From contig NZ_JAJCXB010000001.1 in the NCBI RefSeq assembly GCF_020564935.1, forward strand, positions 248,001 through 312,000: DNA of 64,000 nt. The letters run 5' to 3'. Within the stretch, counting starts at the first letter, position 1, and every line of letters begins with the position of its first letter. This DNA comes from Streptomyces pinistramenti (GTDB lineage Bacteria; Actinomycetota; Actinomycetes; Streptomycetales; Streptomycetaceae). Shown here one piece after another: positions 43,627 to 52,029 of the stretch. A model generated the notes under the pieces. That model was not told the DNA's origin and ran no database searches. It saw only the letters and a program-made list of their open reading frames with translations. The translations under genes were made by a program, and so were the position numbers.

Positions 43627-43781
43627 GGTTGAACTCTCGTGCGGCCACCTCACCTGCTCCGCAACGTTTCATCAAATATTGCTTAACTGCTCGCTCAAGG
43701 TGATCGCGTGGTGACGCGAAGGGGTGAACATGAGATGATCTCCACCCCGCGCAGTGCGGTCGATCGAAGCGGGGAGGGGCC

Positions 43782-44519
43782 TTGCCGACGGGCGACATAC
43801 ATGCTCACGTCCTGGTGGTGGACGACGACGAGGACGTACGGACCTTGGCCAGATGGCAGTTGGAGTCCGAGGGCTTCCACGTCCTGACGGCGGCCGACGG
43901 CCAGGCGGCGCTGGAAGCCGTCGAAACCGGGCAGCCCGACGTGGTGCTGCTCGACCTGACCCTGCCCCTCGTCGCGGGTCTTGACGTTCTCACCCAGATC
44001 AGACGCAGGTCCGCCGGCCTCCCGGTGATCGTCGTCTCCGGCAGGTCGGGCGAGACGGACCGCATCATCGGACTCGACCTCGGCGCCGATGACTACGTCG
44101 TCAAGCCCTTCTCGCCCGCCGAACTGGCCGCGCGGGTCCGCTCGGTACTGCGCCGCAGCAAGCGGACGGAGCACGCCCCGGCCGCCCCGCAGAACCCGCG
44201 GCCGGGCCTGCCGGGCCCCCGGCACCCCCAGGAGGACCTGATGATCGACCGGGCGACCAGGACCGTCACGGTGCGGGGCAGCGCGGTGGAGCTGACCGCC
44301 CGCGAGTTCGACCTGCTGGCCTTCCTCGCCGACTCGCCGCGCCACGTCTACACCCGCGACCAACTCCTCGAACACGTCTGGCAGTCCTCCAGCGACTGGC
44401 AGGAGCCGGCCACCGTCACCCAGCACGTGCACCGGCTGCGGCGCAAGGTGGAACGAGATCCCGACCGGCCACGCTGGCTGCGCACGGTCCGCGGTGTCGG
44501 CTACCGGTTCGAGCCCTGA
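43782..44519 (+). CDS. OmpR/PhoB-family response regulator
   Basis: This 245-residue response regulator has receiver residues DDDED at the N-terminus, phosphoacceptor Asp58 in LLDLTLP, a conserved Ser in VVSGRSG and KPF near residue 110. A linker of about 25 residues leads to the C-terminal winged helix (VELTAREFDLLAFLADSP, then TVTQHVHRLRRKVE and VRGVGYRFEP). It starts with TTG, with GGGGAGGGG just upstream. The sensor kinase gene follows after seven bases, so they form one operon. It is divergent from the AMP-ligase-like gene, with 155 bp between the start codons, so it may regulate that operon. Confidence 0.93.
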   Translation: MPTGDIHAHVLVVDDDEDVRTLARWQLESEGFHVLTAADGQAALEAVETGQPDVVLLDLTLPLVAGLDVLTQIRRRSAGLPVIVVSGRSGETDRIIGLDLGADDYVVKPFSPAELAARVRSVLRRSKRTEHAPAAPQNPRPGLPGPRHPQEDLMIDRATRTVTVRGSAVELTAREFDLLAFLADSPRHVYTRDQLLEHVWQSSSDWQEPATVTQHVHRLRRKVERDPDRPRWLRTVRGVGYRFEP

Positions 44520-44526
44520 GGTGGCC

Positions 44527-46263
44527 ATGCCGCGCGAATTCGACCGGCGGGCATCCCTCGGCGTGGGGCAGGAAGCACCCGCCGAGGCCATCCCCCAACT
44601 GCTCGTCCACCACGCCCAGGTGCTGGAGATGATGGCGGAAGGCGCCGCGCTGCATGCGGTGCTCGACGCCGTGACCGGAGCCCTGGAAGACCTGCTGCCC
44701 GGCACCAAGTGCTCGGTGCTGCTGCTCGACGAACGCTCCGGGCGGCTGCACCACGGCGCGGCCCCCAGCATGCCGCTGGAGTACGTCGAGCTGATCGACG
44801 GCATGGACACCGGGCCCTGCGCGGGGTCCTGCGGTACCGCCGCCTATACGGCCGTACCGGTCGTGGTGTCCGACATCCATGAGAGCGCCCTGTGGGACGA
44901 CTTCCGCCCGGCCGCCGCCATCGCCGGTGTGCGGGCCTGCTGGTCAACTCCCATACCGGGCAAGGACGGACAGGTCCTGGGGACCTTCGCTGTCTACCAC
45001 GACATACCGCACACGCCCAGCGAACACGAGCGTCATCTGGTCGACCGCTTCACCCACCTCGCCGCCGTGGCCATCGACCACGACCGGCTGTTCGGCAGCC
45101 TCGCGCAGAGCGAGGAGCGCTTCCGCAGGGCGTTCGACGACAACGCCGCGGGCATGGCGCTGCTCGGCCTCGACGGCCGGGTGCTGCGCGTCAACCGCGC
45201 CCTGTGCACGCTGCTCCAGACCGACGCGTCCGGCCTGGTCGGCCGCTTCTTCCAGGACCTGGTGCAGGCCGACGACCGGCCGAGCCTGCTGCACGGCGTC
45301 GCCGCGGAAGGCGGCGACACGCACCGCTTCGAGCTGCGCTTCAACCGCCTGCACGACGGTCCGATCGTCACCTCGACCACCTACTCGGGCGTCCGCGACG
45401 CGTACGGCAACATCGTGTCGTGGTGCGTCAACCTCGTGGACGAGACCGGCCGCAAGGCCGCCGAGGAAGAGCGCAGGGCACGCGCCGAGGCGGAGATCGC
45501 GCAGCGGCACGCGGAGGAGAACAGCAGGACCAAGTCCCAGTTCCTGACCGCTCTGGGGCACGAGATCCGCACCCCGCTGCACGCCGTCGTCGGCTTCGGC
45601 GAGCTGCTGCGGTCCGGCAGCCTCACGGTGGAACGGCGCCAAGAGGCGCTGGAGCGGATGAGTTCGGCTGCCCATCACCTCGTGGCGCTGGTCGACGATC
45701 TCCGTGACGTGGCCGCCATCGAGGCCAGGGCGCTGCGGCTGCACACCGAGCCGCTGCCCGTCGGACCGCTGCTGACCGACGTGCACGGGCTGCTGGTGGC
45801 CGGGGCCCAGGAGGCGCAGGTGACGTTCGACGTCGTCCTCGCCGATGCCGCGCCCGCCGCGGTCTGTGACGAACGGCGGCTGCGTCAGGTCCTGTTGAAT
45901 CTGGCCACGAACGCCATCAAGTACAACAGGCCCGGCGGCCGGGTGGTGCTCAGCGCCGAGCACCGGGCGGACGGCCTGCTGGATCTGGTGGTCACGGACG
46001 ACGGGCCCGGCATTCCCAAGCATCTCCAGCACCGGCTGTTCGTGCCGTTCGACCGGCTCGGCGCGGAACGCACCAAGAACCCCGGATCCGGCCTCGGCCT
46101 GCACGTCACCAAGGGGCTCGTCGACGGGATGGGCGGCCGACTCGCCATCGAGAGCGGGGCGGCCGGCGGCGGCACCGTGGCCCGCGTCACGCTGCCGACG
46201 GCGGAGCCGGTGTCCGAAGACGCTTCGGATACCGCACCGACTCCTGACCTCCGGGCCGAATGA
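44527..46263 (+). CDS. Sensor histidine kinase, GAF-PAS-HisKA-HATPase
   Basis: This 578-residue kinase lacks transmembrane segments. A GAF domain (residues about 35-190; MDTGPCAGSCGTAAYTAVPV) and a PAS domain (about 200-320; FRRAFDDNAAGMALLGLDGRVLRVN) precede the dimerisation domain with His345 in ALGHEIRTPLHAVVGF. The ATPase has N-box NLATNAIKYNRPGG, VTDDGPGIP and GSGLGLHVTKGLVDGMGG. It senses a cytoplasmic signal through GAF/PAS and presumably phosphorylates the regulator encoded just upstream. ATG 44527 is used; GTG 44521 two codons earlier is possible. Confidence 0.92.
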   Translation: MPREFDRRASLGVGQEAPAEAIPQLLVHHAQVLEMMAEGAALHAVLDAVTGALEDLLPGTKCSVLLLDERSGRLHHGAAPSMPLEYVELIDGMDTGPCAGSCGTAAYTAVPVVVSDIHESALWDDFRPAAAIAGVRACWSTPIPGKDGQVLGTFAVYHDIPHTPSEHERHLVDRFTHLAAVAIDHDRLFGSLAQSEERFRRAFDDNAAGMALLGLDGRVLRVNRALCTLLQTDASGLVGRFFQDLVQADDRPSLLHGVAAEGGDTHRFELRFNRLHDGPIVTSTTYSGVRDAYGNIVSWCVNLVDETGRKAAEEERRARAEAEIAQRHAEENSRTKSQFLTALGHEIRTPLHAVVGFGELLRSGSLTVERRQEALERMSSAAHHLVALVDDLRDVAAIEARALRLHTEPLPVGPLLTDVHGLLVAGAQEAQVTFDVVLADAAPAAVCDERRLRQVLLNLATNAIKYNRPGGRVVLSAEHRADGLLDLVVTDDGPGIPKHLQHRLFVPFDRLGAERTKNPGSGLGLHVTKGLVDGMGGRLAIESGAAGGGTVARVTLPTAEPVSEDASDTAPTPDLRAE

Positions 46264-46726
46264 CCGTACCCGCAGGGGCATTTCACGACGTCCCGGCGCC
46301 AGGGGGCGTCCGCGGAAGGGGAATTGCGCGTACACTTCGCGGCGGCAGCAGTGCGGCGCACCTCGTGCGCTCACTGGAACAGGTCGCCGGGGCAGGCCCC
46401 GGTGCGCCAGGGGCCGGGCGGGCCCGCTGCCGCAGTCACCACAAGGGAACACCGGCGTCCGACCGTGTCATCCGGTCACGCCGCGGCGGGTTCCCGTCAT
46501 AACGGCGGGCCGGGCCCTGTCTTCAGGCGGCGCCATAACGGTGCCCACGGTCCGCAAGGCCGCCGGCAACCGCCGGACTCCGGCCCACGGGCCGGGCCGT
46601 CGCGCGCGTGCGGCCCGCACTTCTCACACGTCATCAGCACACGTCATCGGTAATCAGGGAGTCGACCCGCTCCGGCGTAGGGACCGGCACGGGCGCCGAC
46701 CCGATCACAACGAAGGGGGAGCGGCG
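46264..46726. other. 463-bp intergenic region upstream of the ESX locus
   Basis: No gene is supported here. It contains several short GC-rich inverted repeats and, about 80 bp before the ATPase gene, a direct repeat described separately. No clear promoter hexamers are visible. Confidence 0.5.
46625..46648. repeat. 11-bp direct repeat upstream of the ESX ATPase gene
   Basis: CACACGTCATC occurs at 46625-46635 and 46638-46648, a 13-bp period. Position and spacing would suit an operator, but no regulator is identified. Confidence 0.35.
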
Positions 46727-49700
46727 TTGGCTCGCCACCTGTTGATCGTGGACCCGGACGGGGTCGACGGACATCGCACCATCGCAGAAGCCATCCAGGC
46801 GGCCCGCAGCGGCACCGTGATCAGCGTGCGGGCCGGCCGGTACGAGGAGAACCTCGTGGTGACCAAAATGGTCACCTTGGTGGCCCACGAGGCCGGGGCG
46901 GTCGTCGACATCGCGCCGCGTACCGGCAGCGCCGTCCAGGTCCTGGCCGAGGCCGTCAAACTCTCAGGACTGCGGCTGCGCAGCGAGGACACCGAACTGC
47001 CGGTGATCGACGTGCCGCGCGGCCAGGCCGCCATGGACGACTGCGAGATCACCGGCGCCGCCTGGACGGCACTGCTCTCCCGCGAGGAGGGCTCCCTGGC
47101 CATGCGCAACTGCCACGTGGTCAACCAGGCGGGCGCCGGCCTCGTCGACATCTCGCGGGCGCCCAGCATCATCGAGAACTGCCTCTTCGAACGCCTCGGC
47201 AGCTCCGGCGTGGTGATCGGCGAGGAAGCGGCACCCGTGGTGCGCGGCTGCACGGTACGCGACGCCCGGGGCAACGGCGTGCTGGCCAACGGCCGGGCGC
47301 GGGGCAGCGTCGAGGACTGCGTCATCTCGATGACCGGCAAACCCGCCGTCGCCATCGAGCAGGACAGCGCCACCCGGATCGCGCAGTGCCGGCTGCGCGA
47401 CACGGTCATCGGGCTGCACATCAGCTCCTCCTCGCAGGCCACGGTCGAGGACTGCACCGTGAGCGAGACCTCCAGCCACGGAGTGACGCTCACCGGCGAC
47501 ACCAACCCCGTGTTCCGCGGGCTGACCGTCGAACGCAGCGACGGGCACGGCATCGTCGTCGCAGGCCACGCCCGCGGCTCCTTCACCGACTGCACGGTCG
47601 ATGACGCATCGGGCTCCGGCGTGGTGACCGAGGAATCCGCCGCTCCGCACCTCACCGGACTCCAGGTGCGCGGCTGCGCCGCGGAGGGCATCCTGCTCTC
47701 CGGCGACGGCGCGCCCCGCGTGGACCGCGCCGAAGTGACCGGCGCGAAGGGCACCGGAATCCTCATCGACGGGGAAGCGGAGCCGGTACTGCGCCGGGTG
47801 AGCGTCACCGACGCGGCCGGGCACGCCGTCGAGGTACGCGGCACCGGGCGCGGCCAGTTGGAGGACTGCGAGCTGACCGGAGCCGGCCGGTGCGGGGTCT
47901 ACGTCGCCGAAGGCGCCCGGCCCACGCTCCAGGCCACCACGGTGCGGGCCGCGAAACGTGCGGGTGTCCAGGCGGGCCCGCGTGGCACTGTCACACTGCT
48001 CGACTGCGAGATCGACGGATCCGGGGCCGACGGCGTCGCGCTGGACGAGGACGCGGAACTGACCGCGGTCCGCACCTGGGTGCACGACGGCAAGGCGAAC
48101 GGCGTGCTGATGGGGCAGAAGGCGCGGGGTGCGCTCAACGGCTGCCGGCTCACCGGGAATGCCGGCGACGGGGTCCGGGTCGAGACGACCAAGCGGGTAC
48201 GGGTGACCGGCTGCACGGCGACCGACAACGAGGGCGCAGGCGTGCGCCAGACCTCACCGGACGGCGAGACCAGCGTCGAGAACCTGACCAGCAGCGGCAA
48301 CACCGACCCGGACGTCTGGGGGGAGAGCGCGGCGGCCGCCGGGGCGGGCGGCGCCGCCGACACCCACGGGCCGCTGGCCCGGCTCGACGAACTGGTCGGC
48401 CTACAGGCGGTCAAGGAGCAGGTCAACATGCTCGTCAACCTCAACCGGCTGGCGCGCCGCCGCCGCGAGGCCGGGCTCCCGGTGCCGACCAACGCCCGCC
48501 ATGTGGTCTTCGCGGGCCCGCCCGGCACCGGAAAGACCACCGTCGCCCGGCTCTACGGCTCCATCCTCGCCTCGCTGGGCGTGCTGCGCTCGGGCCACCT
48601 GGTGGAGGTGTCCCGCGCCGACCTGGTCGCCAAGATCGTCGGCGGTACGGCCATCAAGACCACCGAGGTCTTCGAAAAGGCCCTGGGCGGCGTGCTGTTC
48701 ATCGACGAGGCGTACACCCTCACCTCCCAGGAGGGCAGCGGGGCCAACTTCGGCCAGGAGGCCGTCGACACCCTCGTCAAGCTGATGGAGGACCACCGTG
48801 ACGACGTCGTCGTCATCGCGGCCGGATACACCTCCCAGATGAGCAACTTCCTGGAGTCCAACCCCGGCCTCGGCTCCCGCTTCAGCCGCACCATCGAGTT
48901 CGAGAACTACAGCGTTCCTGAGCTGGTCACCATCGTGCGGCGGCAGTGCGACGCGCACCGCTACACCCTGGCGGAGGAGACCGAGAAGGCGCTCGGGGTG
49001 CACTTCGAGCGGATGCACAAGGACGAGTCGTTCGGCAACGCGCGGGCGGCCCGCAAGGTGTTCGAGGAGATGGTGGACCGGCAGGCGTTCCGGCTGGCGG
49101 CGATGGCGGAGGTGTCCAAGGACGACCTGACGACCTTCGTCCCGTCCGACGTCGGCAAGCAGGCAGCGGCGGCGGTCGGCGCGGGCACCGACCGGCACGA
49201 CGACGGGGCGCTGGACGAGGTACTGGGGCGGCTGCGCGCCATGACCGGCCTGGACGCCGTCAAGAACGAGGTCGAGGACCTGGTCAACCTGCTCGGCACG
49301 GCCCGCAGGCGGCAGGCGGCCGGGCTGCCCGCGACCTCCGTCGGGCACCACCTGATCTTCGCCGGGCCGCCAGGCACCGGAAAGACCACGGTCGCCCGGC
49401 TGTACGGCGAAATCCTCGGCACCCTGGGCGTGCTGCCGCGCGGCCAGCTCGTGGAGGTGGCCCGCGCCGACCTGGTGGGGCGGTACGTCGGCCACACCGC
49501 GCAGCTCACCAAGGATGTCTTCGCACGGGCCCGCGGCGGGGTGCTCTTCATCGACGAGGCGTACACCCTCACCCCGGCGGGCGGCTCCTCGTCCGACTTC
49601 GGGCAGGAGGCGGTGGACACCCTCGTCAAGCTGATGGAGGACCACCGTGGTGACGTCGCTGTCGTGGCAGCGGGCTACTCGCTGGAGATGGAGCGCTTCC

Positions 49701-50020
49701 TGGCCTCCAACCCGGGCCTGGCGTCCCGCTTTTCGCGCACCGTGCACTTCGAGGACTACACCACCGACGAGCTGCTCGCGATCGTGCTGGGCACCTGCGC
49801 GCGGGACGGCTACGAGTGCGTCCCGGCGACCGTGGACGGGCTGCGCAGGCACTTCGCATCGGTGCAGCGCGGTGACGACTTCGGCAACGCACGCTATGCC
49901 CGTAAGGTGATGGAGGCGATGGTCACCCGGCAGGCGGGCCGCCTCAGCCGGCTCCCCGATGCGGGACTCGACGATCTGCGCAGGCTGCTGCCGGAGGACC
50001 TGGAGGCGGCCAACCTGTGA
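46727..50020 (+). CDS. ESX-associated ATPase: beta-helix domain fused to tandem CbxX/EccA-type AAA domains
   Basis: This 1097-residue protein has a first half (about 1-540) made of more than fifteen repeats of roughly 22-24 residues such as VEDCTVSETSSHGVTLTGD and FTDCTVDDASGSGVVTEES, a right-handed parallel beta-helix. Two AAA domains of the CbxX/CfqX/SpoVK type follow. Walker A GPPGTGKTT occurs near 596 and 879, and FIDEAYTL near 655 and 937. Both have intact motifs. Mycobacterial EccA, the cytosolic ATPase of type VII secretion, has a TPR region and a single such AAA domain, so this looks like the Streptomyces counterpart with a different recognition half. The start is TTG with AAGGGGGAG upstream. 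It is the first gene of the ESX region. Confidence 0.87.
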   Translation: MARHLLIVDPDGVDGHRTIAEAIQAARSGTVISVRAGRYEENLVVTKMVTLVAHEAGAVVDIAPRTGSAVQVLAEAVKLSGLRLRSEDTELPVIDVPRGQAAMDDCEITGAAWTALLSREEGSLAMRNCHVVNQAGAGLVDISRAPSIIENCLFERLGSSGVVIGEEAAPVVRGCTVRDARGNGVLANGRARGSVEDCVISMTGKPAVAIEQDSATRIAQCRLRDTVIGLHISSSSQATVEDCTVSETSSHGVTLTGDTNPVFRGLTVERSDGHGIVVAGHARGSFTDCTVDDASGSGVVTEESAAPHLTGLQVRGCAAEGILLSGDGAPRVDRAEVTGAKGTGILIDGEAEPVLRRVSVTDAAGHAVEVRGTGRGQLEDCELTGAGRCGVYVAEGARPTLQATTVRAAKRAGVQAGPRGTVTLLDCEIDGSGADGVALDEDAELTAVRTWVHDGKANGVLMGQKARGALNGCRLTGNAGDGVRVETTKRVRVTGCTATDNEGAGVRQTSPDGETSVENLTSSGNTDPDVWGESAAAAGAGGAADTHGPLARLDELVGLQAVKEQVNMLVNLNRLARRRREAGLPVPTNARHVVFAGPPGTGKTTVARLYGSILASLGVLRSGHLVEVSRADLVAKIVGGTAIKTTEVFEKALGGVLFIDEAYTLTSQEGSGANFGQEAVDTLVKLMEDHRDDVVVIAAGYTSQMSNFLESNPGLGSRFSRTIEFENYSVPELVTIVRRQCDAHRYTLAEETEKALGVHFERMHKDESFGNARAARKVFEEMVDRQAFRLAAMAEVSKDDLTTFVPSDVGKQAAAAVGAGTDRHDDGALDEVLGRLRAMTGLDAVKNEVEDLVNLLGTARRRQAAGLPATSVGHHLIFAGPPGTGKTTVARLYGEILGTLGVLPRGQLVEVARADLVGRYVGHTAQLTKDVFARARGGVLFIDEAYTLTPAGGSSSDFGQEAVDTLVKLMEDHRGDVAVVAAGYSLEMERFLASNPGLASRFSRTVHFEDYTTDELLAIVLGTCARDGYECVPATVDGLRRHFASVQRGDDFGNARYARKVMEAMVTRQAGRLSRLPDAGLDDLRRLLPEDLEAANL

Positions 50021-50219
50021 AGGCGGCGGCCTTCCCCTGACCCGGTGGGCGAAATGCCCCCGATATCACCCCCACTTGTATGTGGTGGACGCGGCCCGCA
50101 CCTGCGTGAATGGAGTGTCCGCAGCGGGCCGCGCCGTCGTCTCCCGAAGGCCGTATGCCGCGCGGTGCCCGGTGTCCGGAACGGCGCAGCGGCCGTGTTC
50201 GCCACGAGGGTGTGAGGCG

Positions 50220-51608
50220 ATGGGTGACGACGGAAGTAGGGGAACACCGCTGGTGGACGGTCACAACTGCCGTGAGATCACTGCCCGGTTCACCGGCCGT
50301 CCGGCCCCCGGCCCCCGGCTCTCCGGAGTGCGGCGGGTCCTGGGGACGGCCGCGGCCCTCGGGCTGCTGGCGGTGAGCGCCACGGCCGCGGCCCCTGCGG
50401 CGCAAGCGGACGGCGCGCAGGGCGGCGGCACCACGCTGCCGCCCATCCCGCGGGTGCTGGAGGGCAAAGCCTGCACCAAACCCTCCGCCAAGAAGGCGTC
50501 CGAACCTCCGTGGCAGCAGGCGGTGTTGAACCCCGCGCTGGCCTGGGACCTCACCGAGGGCGACGGCGCGACCGTCGCCGTCGTGGACACCGGCGTGGAC
50601 GCCACCGGGTCGCCCGCGCTGGCCGGGCGGGTCACGGCGGGCCCCGACGTGGTCGCGGGCGGCTCGGCCGGTACCGACTGCGTCGGCCACGGCACCTTCG
50701 TCGCCGGACTGATCGCCGCCGCGAAACCGGCCGACATCGGCTTCGCCGGGGTCGCCCCCGGCACGCACATCCTGGCCGTACGCGCCACCGAACACGACGG
50801 CACCACCACGGCCGACCACATCGCCGCCGGGATCGAGGCCGCTGTCAAGGGCGGCGCGAAGGTCGTCGACGTGCCGGTGGCCCTGGCGTCGGGCAGTGCG
50901 GCGCTGAGCGCGGCGGTGAAGGCGGCGCAGGCCAAGGACGTGCTGGTGATCGCCCCGGCCTACGGGGAGCAGCAGGAGAGCGGCAAGGCGGCGCCCGCCG
51001 CGTATCCCGCGCAACTGCCCGGTGTGGTGGCGGTCGCCTCGCTCGCGCCGCCCGACGGGCTCCCCGACCAGGAGTTGCCGCCGGCCACCGCGCCCGACCT
51101 GGCCGCCCCCGGCCGGAGTGTGCTGAGCATCGGGCCGCGCGGCGCCGGGCACTTCACCGGCAGCGGCGCCGACCTCGCCTCCGGCTTCGTCGCGGGCACC
51201 GCGGCCCTGGTCCGTTCGTACCGGCCTGACCTGACGGCGCATCAGGTGCTGTCGCGGCTGGAACGGACCGCGTACCACTACCAGGGTGCGGGGGCGGGGC
51301 CGCTGGTCGGCTGGGGGACCGTGGACCCGGGGTCGGCGGTCACCGCCAACCTGGGCACGCCGGCGCGCGCGGGCGACGCGGGCGGGGCCGAGGCGCTGCG
51401 GCTGCCCGCGCCGGATTCCAGGGCCGCCGGGCACCGTGCCTGGCTCATCGCCGGAGCGTCCGCGGTGCTGCTGGCGCTGATGGCCCTCGCCGCCGTGGTC
51501 ATTCCGCGCGGGCAGCGGCGCGGCTGGCGGCCCGGCAGGCTCGCGGCCGCGGGCGACGGACCGGCGCCGGCGGGCGACGCGGCGGGCGGTACGGCCTCCG
51601 GAACCTGA
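50220..51608 (+). CDS. mycP: Mycosin-like subtilase (MycP type), catalytic Ser missing
   Basis: This 462-residue protein has a signal or anchor segment near residues 38-60, a subtilase domain and a C-terminal transmembrane helix (near 405-427, AWLIAGASAVLLALMALAAVV) followed by a basic tail, the layout of ESX mycosins. The Asp (AVVDTGVD) and His (CVGHGTFVAGL) of the triad are present. The usual G-T-S-x-A-A-P is GADLASG, so the nucleophile Ser is Asp, and the oxyanion A-G-N is PAYG. It should be proteolytically dead. MycP is also needed structurally for ESX complex stability. ATG 50220 is used; GTG 50253 is possible. Confidence 0.87.
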   Translation: MGDDGSRGTPLVDGHNCREITARFTGRPAPGPRLSGVRRVLGTAAALGLLAVSATAAAPAAQADGAQGGGTTLPPIPRVLEGKACTKPSAKKASEPPWQQAVLNPALAWDLTEGDGATVAVVDTGVDATGSPALAGRVTAGPDVVAGGSAGTDCVGHGTFVAGLIAAAKPADIGFAGVAPGTHILAVRATEHDGTTTADHIAAGIEAAVKGGAKVVDVPVALASGSAALSAAVKAAQAKDVLVIAPAYGEQQESGKAAPAAYPAQLPGVVAVASLAPPDGLPDQELPPATAPDLAAPGRSVLSIGPRGAGHFTGSGADLASGFVAGTAALVRSYRPDLTAHQVLSRLERTAYHYQGAGAGPLVGWGTVDPGSAVTANLGTPARAGDAGGAEALRLPAPDSRAAGHRAWLIAGASAVLLALMALAAVVIPRGQRRGWRPGRLAAAGDGPAPAGDAAGGTASGT

Positions 51609-51648
51609 GCCCCCGCACGGAGGCCGCCGGCCTCGCCCCGCATCCTCC

Positions 51649-51705
51649 GCGCACCACAAAGGAGGCCACCTCTCGCCGAGGTGGCCTCCTTCGTGCGTGG
51701 TGCGC
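51649..51705. terminator. Long double hairpin after the mycosin gene
   Basis: The inner stem AAGGAGGCCACCT (51659-51671) pairs perfectly with 51679-51691. An outer stem GCGCACCAC (51649-51657) pairs with 51697-51705. It lies 40 bp after the mycosin stop and would terminate strongly. Confidence 0.85.
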
Positions 51706-51966
51706 GCCCGTGCCCGGGTGCGCAGCCCCGGCCATCTCGGCCATCCCGGCCCTTCCGAGGCGCATTTCTTTTCTCGTTCGAGCGTATTTCGAGCCCGCTC
51801 TTTCGGCTGCTGATTTCGACCCGTCACTTTTTATCGGTGCCCAAACCCTCCACCTGGGGGTGGTGCGTGACGGCATTTATGGCCCGTGGTGTCCGTGCCG
51901 GTACTCAAGAAAAGGGAATAGTTGATCTCCGCGTGCGAGGAAATCCCTTTCGATGTGCAAGAGCAA

Positions 51967-52006
51967 AGCCCCGCGCGGGGTGCCTGAGCGGCATCCGTGC
52001 GGGGCT
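51967..52006 (-). terminator. Hairpin downstream of eccC
   Basis: AGCCCCGC (51967-51974) pairs with 51999-52006, with an inner GGGTGCC/GGCATCC stem. It lies just beyond the stop of the minus-strand eccC gene. The rest of 51609-52029, apart from the hairpin at 51649-51705, shows no gene. Confidence 0.65.
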
Positions 52007-52029
52007 CGGGGGCTCGCCGTGCCCGCCCG

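Noticed and set aside
46541..46726. Upstream in-frame start for the ESX ATPase
   Set aside because: The 62 extra residues are Arg/Gly-rich without homology, while TTG 46727 has a good ribosome-binding site and begins the domain.
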